Part shown: positions 10,206-17,454 of the stretch, piece by piece
Layout of the letters: every line of letters starts with the position of its first letter
How positions within the stretch are numbered: position 1 is the first letter of the stretch
IMG/VR virus record: IMGVR_UViG_3300032820_000089
Span: 1-27,238 of that record
From: a virus
Direction: 5' to 3' (one strand)
DNA length: 27,238 nucleotides
Made by a program: the position numbers and the translations under genes
The notes under the pieces: generated by a model
Seen by the model: the letters and a program-made list of their open reading frames with translations, nothing else
The model's database searches: none
Told to the model about the DNA's origin: nothing

Positions 10206-10816
10206 TAGTCAGAACTCCTCGCACTAAATGCAGGTCGAGTACTTCGTGCTGATTGACGATGTGTGGGTGTAGAAGAAGTGGGGGTTTTTCCACCTCCTAA
10301 ACCCGCTATTGCTGCTGTGTGTGCTTCCAGTGATTTAAATGTCTTATGCATAACAAGCCCTGAAACAGCAGCATTAGCTACACCCATTATTTGTGAAGTT
10401 ACACTTGAAGTAGGTAGCTGAGATATCTGACCTGCTGCTGCAAGTGATATACCCTCTAGCTTATCTAGACCTTCAAGTTCAATCATATCATCTGCCTTGG
10501 TGAAAGACCATTCAGCTTCAGCAGCATCTACATACATCATTCTTTCTAGTTCATTCCTAGGAGTACCCATCACTTCTGCGAAGTTAGCCCTTAGTGTTCC
10601 TATGTTCTCAGCAGTCTTGACCCTTTCCTTGAACCTAGCCCGTGCATTCTCAGCAGCAGCAGTCAAGGTTTCGATGAGAGACCCTGCCATCTGGTTGTTA
10701 GCTTGAGTGGCTATTGCTTCTGCATTAGCTCTTGAAGCTTTATTCTGTGACATGCTAGCCATCATGCCGCCTGCGGCTGTCGTTGTTGCCATAGCAATTG
10801 ACAATGCATCACACAT
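10205..10816 (-). CDS. Internal virion protein B (T7 gp14-like)
   Basis: 203-residue core/ejection protein (T7 gp14: 196), expected to be packaged inside the head and to enter the outer membrane during infection. The N-terminus has an alanine-rich, weakly hydrophobic segment (ALSIAMATTTAAGGMMASM). It is followed by a long helical region (NNQMAGSLIETLTAAAENAR, then FAEVMGTPRNELERMMYVDA) and a Ser/Thr/Arg-rich disordered tail. GGAG lies about ten bases before the ATG. It starts five bases after the gp13-like stop and shares TAATG with the gp15-like start. The order 13-14-15-16 is exactly that of T7. Confidence 0.88.
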   Translation of the reverse strand: MCDALSIAMATTTAAGGMMASMSQNKASRANAEAIATQANNQMAGSLIETLTAAAENARARFKERVKTAENIGTLRANFAEVMGTPRNELERMMYVDAAEAEWSFTKADDMIELEGLDKLEGISLAAAGQISQLPTSSVTSQIMGVANAAVSGLVMHKTFKSLEAHTAAIAGLGGGKTPTSSTPTHRQSARSTRPAFSARSSD

Positions 10817-10821
10817 GGATA

Positions 10822-11340
10822 TTAGACTCCTATACGAACATACTCATGGAACTCAACATGAGGATCATGAAAAAATAATGGGTTGCCAGTTCTTTTGAAA
10901 CCTGTAGCTTTCAGCCAACGATGATGCTCCTTGTTCCTACTGTCAGTAAAGCAGTTCAGCTTAGTGAACTCCAATGAGGCTAACCAAACAATGGATATTC
11001 TGATAAAAGCAGACTTATGCTTGTCTATCTGGGTTGTAGCAAGGCACCATATTGAACTTCCAATGTTACCCCATATAACCCAAGGGCCATCATCACATAC
11101 ACCTACCCAACAAGGGTCTTCCAATGACATTGCTGCTTCTAAGCCTTCTTCAGGAGTATTACCACTTGATGCTTGTATCTCTTCCTTGTCCTCATTCCTC
11201 AAGTTGGCTACCAAGTAAGCAATATCATTCCTACTAGCCCTTCTGATATGACCATTACCTCCCGTATCCACGATATGCTTTGGGACTATAATGGGCTGTC
11301 CATTCGGAACTGATAATATGGTGTGGGATGTGAGAATCAT
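10822..11340 (-). CDS. Internal virion protein A-like (T7 gp13-like, acetyltransferase-like fold)
   Basis: Up to 172 residues. The core resembles T7 gp13 and GNAT acetyltransferases: a start-like RRASRNDIAYLVANLRNEDK, a middle PWVIWGNIGSSIWCLATTQI (T7 GGNCGDQCWFVTSDQV), and a C-terminal FTDSRNKEHHRWLKATGFKR (T7 VGNTSHIRFLKTIGAVF). T7 gp13 is needed for virion assembly; catalysis has not been shown for it and is not claimed here. The start is unresolved. The only in-frame ATG (11340) overlaps the nozzle gene by 86 nt and has no ribosome site, and a GTG at 11271 has none either. A strong GGAGG with TAATG at the nozzle stop is out of frame. The coding body from about 11245 down is secure. Confidence 0.8.
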   Translation of the reverse strand: MILTSHTILSVPNGQPIIVPKHIVDTGGNGHIRRASRNDIAYLVANLRNEDKEEIQASSGNTPEEGLEAAMSLEDPCWVGVCDDGPWVIWGNIGSSIWCLATTQIDKHKSAFIRISIVWLASLEFTKLNCFTDSRNKEHHRWLKATGFKRTGNPLFFHDPHVEFHEYVRIGV

Positions 11341-14113
11341 TATGAATGACCAGTCTCATGTCTTTGGCATTTGCTCTGACAGGAACTTTTAGCGTCCCAC
11401 TATTGAAGTTAGAGGTATTCAATGTGATACCTCCCAGTAGATTGTCCATCTCATACTCATAGGGGGTGGTGGTATACTCTTTAGGATACACCTTGACCTT
11501 ATAGTACCCTGAGTTATCGTGATGTAGGATAAAGTCTTGCACCTGCAACCTAGACTGTAGGTCAGGAGCACCTTCAGCACCAGATTTAGCAACTGGTCTA
11601 GATAATTCTAGTTCTGAATTATAGACCTCTCCCACATACACCTTACTTTCTGATGGGATATCTGACAGAACTACTGAAGATCCACTAAGAGAGTCTATAG
11701 TCAGTACCTTACCAGAAGAGTCAACAGCACTTATAGTTCCAGACTCTATCGTATAGGGAAGTGTAAGGGTGGCAGTACTGATGTCTGTTCCAGATAGTTC
11801 AACTCTCCTATCAAGGGAAGTCTTGTAGTCGCTGTCAGTATCCTTAGCACCAGCAGTAAGTACTATCTTATACAGTTCTGGGTTCTTCTGTCCTTCATCT
11901 GCCTGCATAATTAGATAGAGAACATCTTTGAAGAAGTGAGCAGATAATACATCAGATCCAAAAGTCCATTTACTCCATGAACTCTGAATCTTTTCATCCC
12001 CCTTCCAAAACCATGAGTAGAAGTATAGAGTCTTTAGATCAGGCTTATCTGATAGGACTATGAGAGAATCAGTTATGGCTGATACGGATAATTGTGTTAC
12101 TTCCCCTTCTATGTAATGCTCTATGTGACGAGTGTTCTCCATGACATACGCCATCTGATCCCTCTGTATGAAGTATTCAGAGATACCTGAGAACTCCCCT
12201 CTTGAGGTGGGAAAGGCCAAGGAAGATCCTAGGTTCACAGGTTGAGCAGTACTGGAGGATTCATACTTAGTGGTCTCAGTGACCATCACAGACATTGGAG
12301 TTAGGGTTGTGTCACTAGAAGAAAGGGAGAATTGACCGTCATTTGTGAATCCTACAAGTTCATCTTGAAAGATCCTGACAGAATGAAAGTCAGACATATG
12401 ACTTCCAGAAGCAGCAACATCAATACGAGCATCATCTAAAGAAGTTGCTACCGTAGTGGGCCAGAAGTTATTGTAGTAAGCACGCTCAGACAGAATGAAG
12501 TTCTGCCTAGAAATGAATCCTAAAGATTCCCTCCATTCAAACACATCATTGATTGTATTTCCTATGAATGAAGGTTCTGGAGCAGAGGTCTCATCTCCTA
12601 CTAATCTATCTGCCCATTTCAGTACCTCATTAGTACCATCATATACAGGATAGGTTCTTCCATCTGCTGGTAGAAACTGGAACTGGTATGTACCGTCAGT
12701 CTCATCCTGAACATTAGTTCGTATAAGGACATGGGGTAAAGTATCATACTTAAATCTATAGCTGATGTCAGGTTCAATGTCCTCTATCCATTTACCGGGG
12801 ACTAGACTAAGCCTGACTAGAGTAGCAGGTACGTGGTCATCTGCTGTACCGGGAGAATCATAAGTTACTCCATCTCCTCCTGTTATTGCAGGGTAAGCAA
12901 GAGCAATCTCAGCTTGTGTCTGAAAACTATAACCTCCAGCAGAGGGGCTAGAAGCTAGAAGTATAGTGTTTGCATCCTTTACTTCCACAAAGTAGACCTT
13001 GTTGGTGTCTAGAACTGCTGCTACACCATCATTCCAATTCACCTCTCCTTCTAGGAACTGAACTGCTTCACGCTCTCCACCAGAAGCAGTGGAACTTCCT
13101 TCAGAAATCTGTACTTTCCTACTCATGAAGGGATGACCTGTTATTGTGATCTCCCCACTTTCATCTGTTGAGAAAGAAGTACCGGGAACAGTTACTTCTT
13201 GATGACCATCACTATTGAAGGACAGGATTTTTTCACCATCAGCAACAAACTTTACCCAAAATCCCTCATCTGGATCATCAGCATTACCAGTTATCTTGAC
13301 CTGCATCCCCGGAACTGCTCTGCTTGTAAGTTCGGCTACACCAGTTACTTCATCTTTTATCACACTGATATACGTATCCGACCAATCATTGCCTACCGTA
13401 ATAGCAAAGTCTTCATCATCACTTTCTATGAGAATTATGTTGGTATATGTACCTGCTTTCCATGTATCTTGAACACTAGCAGCAACAAAAGCTTCATTGA
13501 GTCTCTCAGCAAGCTTTGATGCTGCATGATTCAAGTCTATTCTTGCTGCTTCAGCTTGCTCAAAGGCTACTGTGAAGTTATTAGAGGGAGAAGTTATCTG
13601 TATACGGTGAGATGCTAATTCTTTCTGAGACTTGATCCATACCAATGCCTTGTAGTTAGTCTTACTTGACTTCAGATCATTGTTCATCTCCACAATCTTA
13701 GTTCTGTTTACTATGAAGGTGGTATCTGCAATGGTATGTGCTCTGAATTCATCCCTTGGTTTCTTACCTTCCTCTATGTCTAAGTATCCACCAGTAGGCA
13801 CAGCATCTCTATTGACATTATGTTCTAGCCCATCAGGATCAAAGACTCTTATGGAATCATCTTGTATGACTACGAAGTACTTCTCATTATCATCCCTATT
13901 TATAGTGTGTACTTTAGCATCAGACCAATCTTCATTGGTTGCTAACTGCTTTATGAACTCAGTAGGTGGTCTCTTGGATACACCTGAGACTAAAGAGGAT
14001 ATACAGTTGATCTGCTCTGTAACCTGACTTGGAAGTCTAAGGACTTCTGACTGCTGACTTACCCCATTGATTAGCATTGGAACAGCTTCACCTACTAATC
14101 GAGATTTAGCCAT
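11255..14113 (-). CDS. Tail tubular protein B / nozzle (T7 gp12-like)
   Basis: 952-residue nozzle protein that forms the lower part of the short tail. The start at 14113 (MAKSRLVGEAVPMLINGVSQ) is favoured over the ATG two codons upstream because GAGGGG lies six bases before it and it overlaps the tail tube A stop as TAATG. The family signature is strong: PMLINGVSQQSEVLRLPSQV near the N-terminus, then SGVSKRPPTEFI, and later LVGDETSAPEPSFIGNTIND, FEWRESLGFISRQNFILSER and FFPT-like 'YYNNFWPTT'. It is longer than T7 gp12 (794), mostly through beta-rich middle segments. The stop codon sits next to a strong ribosome site discussed with the next gene. Confidence 0.95.
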   Translation of the reverse strand: MAKSRLVGEAVPMLINGVSQQSEVLRLPSQVTEQINCISSLVSGVSKRPPTEFIKQLATNEDWSDAKVHTINRDDNEKYFVVIQDDSIRVFDPDGLEHNVNRDAVPTGGYLDIEEGKKPRDEFRAHTIADTTFIVNRTKIVEMNNDLKSSKTNYKALVWIKSQKELASHRIQITSPSNNFTVAFEQAEAARIDLNHAASKLAERLNEAFVAASVQDTWKAGTYTNIILIESDDEDFAITVGNDWSDTYISVIKDEVTGVAELTSRAVPGMQVKITGNADDPDEGFWVKFVADGEKILSFNSDGHQEVTVPGTSFSTDESGEITITGHPFMSRKVQISEGSSTASGGEREAVQFLEGEVNWNDGVAAVLDTNKVYFVEVKDANTILLASSPSAGGYSFQTQAEIALAYPAITGGDGVTYDSPGTADDHVPATLVRLSLVPGKWIEDIEPDISYRFKYDTLPHVLIRTNVQDETDGTYQFQFLPADGRTYPVYDGTNEVLKWADRLVGDETSAPEPSFIGNTINDVFEWRESLGFISRQNFILSERAYYNNFWPTTVATSLDDARIDVAASGSHMSDFHSVRIFQDELVGFTNDGQFSLSSSDTTLTPMSVMVTETTKYESSSTAQPVNLGSSLAFPTSRGEFSGISEYFIQRDQMAYVMENTRHIEHYIEGEVTQLSVSAITDSLIVLSDKPDLKTLYFYSWFWKGDEKIQSSWSKWTFGSDVLSAHFFKDVLYLIMQADEGQKNPELYKIVLTAGAKDTDSDYKTSLDRRVELSGTDISTATLTLPYTIESGTISAVDSSGKVLTIDSLSGSSVVLSDIPSESKVYVGEVYNSELELSRPVAKSGAEGAPDLQSRLQVQDFILHHDNSGYYKVKVYPKEYTTTPYEYEMDNLLGGITLNTSNFNSGTLKVPVRANAKDMRLVIHNDSHIPHHIISSEWTAHYSPKAYRGYGR

Positions 14114-14706
14114 TACCATCCCCTCTTTCTCAATGATGCAGATCTGTTATACCTAATAAGGTTAGCATCATTGGTGTCAATCTCTTGGGACTTGAAGGCA
14201 TTCCATGCATGCAGTTGATCCTCTTGACCAAACTGATGAGTGATTGAACCTGATTCTGTATCATCTGCCATACGAATAGAAGAAGTGACCATGATATAAT
14301 TCTGTGCATGGGGAGGAAGTTCATCCCAAGGGACTAGCCATGTAACTGTAGCCTTGATACTCCCAGAGAAATCATAGGTTCGTCCATACCTGTTGTATAA
14401 CTGGCTACCCCTTATGACTACATCTAGCCTAGGATCAGCTTCCCTATCAACATCCACTGCCAGCATAGTATCACTGATACCAATCCTGTTATCACTGTCA
14501 GGAGTTAGAACATAATCATCATCTACATTGAAGGACCATCCTCTCATCTGAAGTTCTCTACTGGCATTACTAAGATGTCTAGTTGCCAGACCAATATCAA
14601 CTGAGTTCTCAGTAAGAGAATTGACAGGACTTTGTCCTATGTTTGCCAGAACTGAGTTCACTGCATCTAACTGAGTGATACGAGCAGTTGGATTTATAGA
14701 AGGCAT
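14113..14706 (-). CDS. Tail tubular protein A (T7 gp11-like)
   Basis: 197-residue adaptor/gatekeeper ring protein joining the portal to the nozzle. The ATG at 14706 gives MPSINPTARITQLDAVNSVL, which is the normal family start, and the length equals T7 gp11 (196). The frame remains open upstream to 14808, but that part runs through the terminator and is not coding. Family features: DAVNSVLANIGQSPVNSL, ASRELQMRGWSFN, and near the end PPHAQNYIMVTSSIRMADD. GGAG lies about ten bases before the start (CGGAGTTCACATAGG). The stop overlaps the next gene start (TAATG). Confidence 0.94.
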   Translation of the reverse strand: MPSINPTARITQLDAVNSVLANIGQSPVNSLTENSVDIGLATRHLSNASRELQMRGWSFNVDDDYVLTPDSDNRIGISDTMLAVDVDREADPRLDVVIRGSQLYNRYGRTYDFSGSIKATVTWLVPWDELPPHAQNYIMVTSSIRMADDTESGSITHQFGQEDQLHAWNAFKSQEIDTNDANLIRYNRSASLRKRGW

Positions 14707-14733
14707 CCTATGTGAACTCCGTTCTTTAGGAAG

Positions 14734-14769
14734 AAAAAAACAGGGTGGCCCCACGAAGAGGCCACCCTG
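14734..14769 (-). terminator. Intrinsic terminator after the capsid gene (T-phi position)
   Basis: On the minus strand a perfect 10-bp GC-rich stem (CAGGGTGGCC with GGCCACCCTG) with a 9-base loop is followed at once by seven T residues. It lies between the capsid stop and the tail tube A start, the same place as the T-phi terminator for phage RNA polymerase in T7, where partial termination sets high capsid and lower tail expression. Confidence 0.93.
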
Positions 14770-14780
14770 CCAAGGAGATC

Positions 14781-14806
14781 GCACCCCCACACGCTGTAGG
14801 GGATGC
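14781..14806 (-). promoter_or_regulatory. Second hairpin between capsid stop and terminator
   Basis: GCATCCCC pairs with GGGGGTGC across a 10-base loop on the minus strand: an 8-bp stem including one G-T (G-U in RNA) pair. It lies 12 nt after the capsid stop and 11 nt before the terminator stem. It could protect the capsid mRNA 3' end. No function is shown by the sequence alone. Confidence 0.4.
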
Positions 14807-14818
14807 ATGAGGAATGAA

Positions 14819-15922
14819 TCAAGTACCCACTAGAGCCATGCAAGCCTCCTCACGAAGCACGCCATGACCGACTGCCATCTTTGCGACCATGAGGGTTGCC
14901 TGCTTTTGGATCAAGTATTCATCTTCGTAAGTTAGATCCATTAATTTGACAGTGGCAAGACAAGTGGGATGAAGGATGAAACCCTTCAAGTTCCTAGTAG
15001 AGAAATCCCCAATGTACTTGGGACCACCACCCGGAGCAGCATCAGGAACACCTACTTCACCATCTGAAGGCAATGTACCATTCTCACTTTCATTCAGTTC
15101 CACACCATTGACTTCATGACCATCCTTACCAGCACCAGCAAGGAAGTTCTGAGTTGGCAGATTGTTAGACTTCAAGAGAGGAATGCCTGCAATAGTAGGC
15201 ACCGTACCAGAAGCAATCCCACCACCACCACCATAATCTCGATTGATGGCAATACTTCCTGTGCCATCACCATTCGTGATCAGAGTGTAGTAATCTGCTG
15301 GCTTGAGAACACAGACCAAACCTTCTGTAGGAACATCATATTCTTCAAGCTTTTCAAGAGCTTCATATATAGAAGTGATGATGTTTGCTGCTGTTCCAAA
15401 GCTACGTGAAGTGGTTTCTCGTGTAACACCCTTCCATGATGGTTCATTATCAACAGCAGTAGGATCTGCAAGACGATCATAGGCAGTCTGAGTGGCATTA
15501 TAAGCCAGACCCATCAACTGCTTATCATACGCCTGAGCAAGAGCAGCACCCTGCTGCTTCGCATACATACCACGAACATCAAAGTGGTTGATCAGTTCAT
15601 CAATCTCTGCAACTTTGATATCACTCATGAGTACACGATCCACAGTGATAACAATCTCATCGTGACGAACCTGATTAGTTCCATCAAGATCAGCAGTTAC
15701 ACCGGGAATGTGATACTGAGCATTGGTCTTCCAGAAGGTTGGAAACGTAGCAGACTTTCCGCTATCAATGCTTCGGGACTGAACAAGTCCAGACATGATG
15801 TTATTCTCTTGGAAGGCTTGAATGACTTCCGTAAGATACACCGTCCGAAACAGAGCAACTTCGTCTGCCCTAGTAGGAGGGGCAACAGTGGTGTTACGTA
15901 CACCAAGACGATTAAGTGCCAT
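14819..15922 (-). CDS. Major capsid protein (T7 gp10-like)
   Basis: 367-residue coat protein forming the icosahedral shell (HK97 fold by family). The ATG at 15922 is chosen because AGAAAGG stands about ten bases before it and the protein then begins MALNRLGVRN, a normal capsid start. An upstream ATG at 15988 would add 22 hydrophobic residues not expected in a capsid. The sequence shows the T7-family pattern: FRTVYLTEVIQAFQ, SRSIDSGKSATFPTFWK (T7 GKSATGRT), HDEIVITVDRVLMSDIKVAE and INHFDVRGMYAKQQGAALAQ (T7 MNHYDVRSEYTSQLGESLA). A glycine-rich stretch (NRDYGGGGGIASG) lies mid-protein. The gene is flanked by a structured leader and a terminator, suggesting high and separate expression. Confidence 0.96.
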   Translation of the reverse strand: MALNRLGVRNTTVAPPTRADEVALFRTVYLTEVIQAFQENNIMSGLVQSRSIDSGKSATFPTFWKTNAQYHIPGVTADLDGTNQVRHDEIVITVDRVLMSDIKVAEIDELINHFDVRGMYAKQQGAALAQAYDKQLMGLAYNATQTAYDRLADPTAVDNEPSWKGVTRETTSRSFGTAANIITSIYEALEKLEEYDVPTEGLVCVLKPADYYTLITNGDGTGSIAINRDYGGGGGIASGTVPTIAGIPLLKSNNLPTQNFLAGAGKDGHEVNGVELNESENGTLPSDGEVGVPDAAPGGGPKYIGDFSTRNLKGFILHPTCLATVKLMDLTYEDEYLIQKQATLMVAKMAVGHGVLREEACMALVGT

Positions 15923-16086
15923 TGTAAAGCACCTTTCTAGTAAGAATACAATTAGGACTACATAAGGAACACAACCTGTTGGTGTCAAGGAGACAGACAG
16001 ATTGGGTTGCCCGACGTATCGGACCCAATTATCTAGATTACTAGACTTACAACAGAAATAGATCCTCTAAAGGCTACCTTAAAGGA
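15923..16086 (-). promoter_or_regulatory. 164-nt leader of the major capsid gene
   Basis: The longest gap without a gene in the window. It holds a bulged 11-bp hairpin at 16001-16029 (listed separately), a small inverted repeat TCTAG-ATTA-CTAGA at 16032-16045, and the capsid ribosome site (AAGG about 10 bases before the ATG). In T7 the strongest late promoter (phi10) precedes this gene, so a phage promoter is expected here. I do not see a T7- or SP6-type promoter sequence. Confidence 0.4.
16001..16029 (-). promoter_or_regulatory. Strong hairpin upstream of the capsid gene
   Basis: Inverted repeat: 7 bp (ATTGGGT with ACCCAAT) plus 4 bp (CCGA with TCGG), separated on one side by a 3-nt bulge and closed by a 4-base loop. 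No T-run follows on the minus strand, so it does not look like an intrinsic terminator. An RNase processing site or a 5' stabilising structure for capsid mRNA is plausible by analogy with the RNase III sites of T7. Confidence 0.5.
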
Positions 16087-16350
16087 TCACTCTTTTATCT
16101 CTCTGATAGTATCATTTAGAATAGCTATCTGATTCAGATCATGACGTACATAAGAGGGCCAAGGACTCCTATCCAATAGCCACTCCTTAGTACTGTCACT
16201 GAATTCTATAGGTTGAAGCCATTCTAAATCATCATTGATAGGAGAGCACTTACATCCTATCAAGGATATCACTGTCATTACTAGGAGTATTACGCTTAGA
16301 AATCTTGGCAAATATGGCAGATCTCCTGATGGATTCTTTGAGTGATGCAT
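16087..16350 (-). CDS. Putative outer-membrane lipoprotein spanin subunit (Rz1-like)
   Basis: 87 residues with a lipoprotein signal: charged N-terminus, hydrophobic core (FLSVILLVMTVISL) and a lipobox LIGC with the lipidated Cys at residue 33. The mature 55-residue part (CKCSPINDDLEWLQPIEFSD, then TKEWLLDRSPWPSYVRHDLN) is short and proline-containing. 'W..PI.FSD.T..WL' followed by 'WP' is a pattern I associate with small lysis lipoproteins next to holin genes in environmental phages. The gene begins inside the Rz-like gene (101-nt overlap, different frame), with GGAAAGGG just upstream. The best interpretation is the o-spanin partner. An unrelated lipoprotein, for instance one acting in exclusion, is less likely given the neighbours. 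Confidence 0.65.
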   Translation of the reverse strand: MHHSKNPSGDLPYLPRFLSVILLVMTVISLIGCKCSPINDDLEWLQPIEFSDSTKEWLLDRSPWPSYVRHDLNQIAILNDTIREIKE

Positions 16351-16459
16351 TGACCCTTTCCAAGCGTCCCTTCTGTACCAAGGTTCTGCTATTCATGTAG
16401 GAGAATAGGGATTGGAATGCTGATAGTGCTAGGGTCACAATCCTAATAAGACCAAGCAT
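16250..16459 (-). CDS. Putative inner-membrane spanin subunit (Rz-like)
   Basis: 69 residues: an N-terminal hydrophobic segment (LIRIVTLALSAFQSLFSYM) followed by a basic helical region (QKGRLERVNASLKESIRRSAIFAKISKR) and a polar end (NTPSNDSDILDRM). This is the plan of a short i-spanin: membrane anchor at the N-terminus and a coiled-coil-prone periplasmic part. It starts seven bases after the holin candidate stop, with GGGG and AGG upstream. Its last third overlaps the lipoprotein gene below in another frame, the arrangement known for Rz/Rz1 pairs, which together fuse inner and outer membranes at the end of lysis. The assignment is by architecture and neighbourhood, not by clear sequence similarity. 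Confidence 0.6.
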   Translation of the reverse strand: MLGLIRIVTLALSAFQSLFSYMNSRTLVQKGRLERVNASLKESIRRSAIFAKISKRNTPSNDSDILDRM

Positions 16460-16465
16460 AGCTAC

Positions 16466-16663
16466 CTACCCCTCATTCTGTGGAGGAGTGATAGCTTCAA
16501 CCTTATTGGTTGCTATCTCTAGCTTATCCAATGCAGGCTTCAGTGCCTCTAGGATCTTGTCATCCTTCTTAGTGGGAGTGATCTTGACCACGATGGCAAT
16601 CAAGCCATACGCTGCAAGAAGTCCCGCACAAATTTCAGTCCAATTAGAAAATAACCATTCCAT
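16466..16663 (-). CDS. Small one-span membrane protein, holin candidate
   Basis: 65 residues with one hydrophobic helix (about 12-29, AGLLAAYGLIAIVVKIT), a short N-terminus starting MEWLFSNWTE, and a helical charged C-terminus (DDKILEALKPALDKLE). No signal-cleavage site is seen. Small one-span proteins with a charged helical tail beside spanin genes are usually holins, which permeabilise the inner membrane at lysis; T7 gp17.5 is 67 residues with one span. AAGGA stands nine bases before the ATG. The two genes directly downstream look like spanins, which supports a lysis role, but the location between scaffold and capsid differs from T7. A non-lytic membrane protein remains possible. Confidence 0.6.
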   Translation of the reverse strand: MEWLFSNWTEICAGLLAAYGLIAIVVKITPTKKDDKILEALKPALDKLEIATNKVEAITPPQNEG

Positions 16664-16668
16664 AGTAT

Positions 16669-17436
16669 CTATCCTTTATTGACAAAAGGTGAAGAACCTA
16701 CTCTTTGTTCCCATTCTGCCCTGTATGCAGGATCAAGCTCAAACCTCTTATCTTTCCTAGCCTCAACTGCTTCCTGAATACTGACAAATGGTTTGGGACC
16801 TGACTGCTGTGAAGAAGTAGTTCCAGCAAGAGACTTTGGTGCTGCCCCTACTGACTCACGATACTTATTGTTTAGTTTAAGTACAGCAACTCTTACAGCA
16901 TCTCTATCAGAAGATTCTAAAGTAGTGTTTATATCCGTTATCTCAGAAGCAGATAAGTGATTACTAGCCCATCCCATCAGGCTATTATAGGATTCCTCTC
17001 CTCCTGCCATACCAAATATCTCTTGAGTAAACTCCTCAACTTCACCCTGTCTATATTGAATATACTTATCCACTTCTCCCTTGCCTAAACCAAACTTAGA
17101 TTGCAATTCAGTATAAGTCTCTTCCTTAAGAGTGTTGTTGTTAGTACGAAACTCATCCTCGTACTTAGTTAGATTGAAGGAATCTTCTGATCCTTCTTTG
17201 GATACCTCCTCAGAAGCACTACTTTCCTGAGTAGTTTCTTCAGGCTTACCTACCTTCCTTTCCAATTCTACATAACTGGACAGCAAGGATACAGTATCAA
17301 TCTCTCCTGATTCCTTATTCCAGAACTTATCTGGAACACCATCAGGTTTCTCACTTGCATCGGGATCATTGCCAAGTGATACAGAGGAACCACCACCGGG
17401 AGGTCCATCACCTTCTAACTGTACTGACTCTACCAT
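16669..17436 (-). CDS. Capsid assembly scaffold (T7 gp9-like)
   Basis: 255-residue acidic protein expected to guide procapsid assembly and then leave the head. The N-terminal 90 residues are disordered, Gly/Pro/Ser/Glu-rich (GDGPPGGGSS, then PDKFWNKESGEID, which is common in phage scaffolds). The middle is helical, with LQSKFGLGKGEVDKYIQYRQ and EEFTQEIFGMAGG. The C-terminus is basic and ends ELDPAYRAEWEQRVGSSPF, where scaffolds usually contact the coat. GGAGA lies seven bases before the ATG at 17436. Its place between portal and capsid supports the call. T7 gp9 has 307 residues. Confidence 0.88.
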   Translation of the reverse strand: MVESVQLEGDGPPGGGSSVSLGNDPDASEKPDGVPDKFWNKESGEIDTVSLLSSYVELERKVGKPEETTQESSASEEVSKEGSEDSFNLTKYEDEFRTNNNTLKEETYTELQSKFGLGKGEVDKYIQYRQGEVEEFTQEIFGMAGGEESYNSLMGWASNHLSASEITDINTTLESSDRDAVRVAVLKLNNKYRESVGAAPKSLAGTTSSQQSGPKPFVSIQEAVEARKDKRFELDPAYRAEWEQRVGSSPFVNKG

Positions 17437-17454
17437 GGTCGGGTCTCCTTTGGT

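Noticed and set aside
11208-11255. Programmed frameshift from the out-of-frame ATG into the gp13-like frame
   Set aside because: A -1 shift within 15 codons would be needed, but no slippery heptamer is present. An indel or a different start is simpler.
14130-14324. 64-codon minus-strand frame inside the tail tube A gene
   Set aside because: It is an alternative frame of a secure gene, with no ribosome site or recognised product.
14707-14808. Upstream extension of the tail tube A frame
   Set aside because: The extra 34 residues are read through the hairpin terminator and are not part of the family; the ATG at 14706 gives the standard length.
14770-14850. Possible frameshifted longer capsid form like T7 gp10B
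   Set aside because: No slippery heptamer is visible near the capsid stop, and the region downstream is occupied by hairpins rather than a conserved reading frame.
15923-15988. Upstream extension of the capsid frame with 22 hydrophobic residues
   Set aside because: It has no ribosome site, whereas the ATG at 15922 has one and gives a normal T7-family capsid N-terminus. The extension looks like leader sequence that happens to be open.
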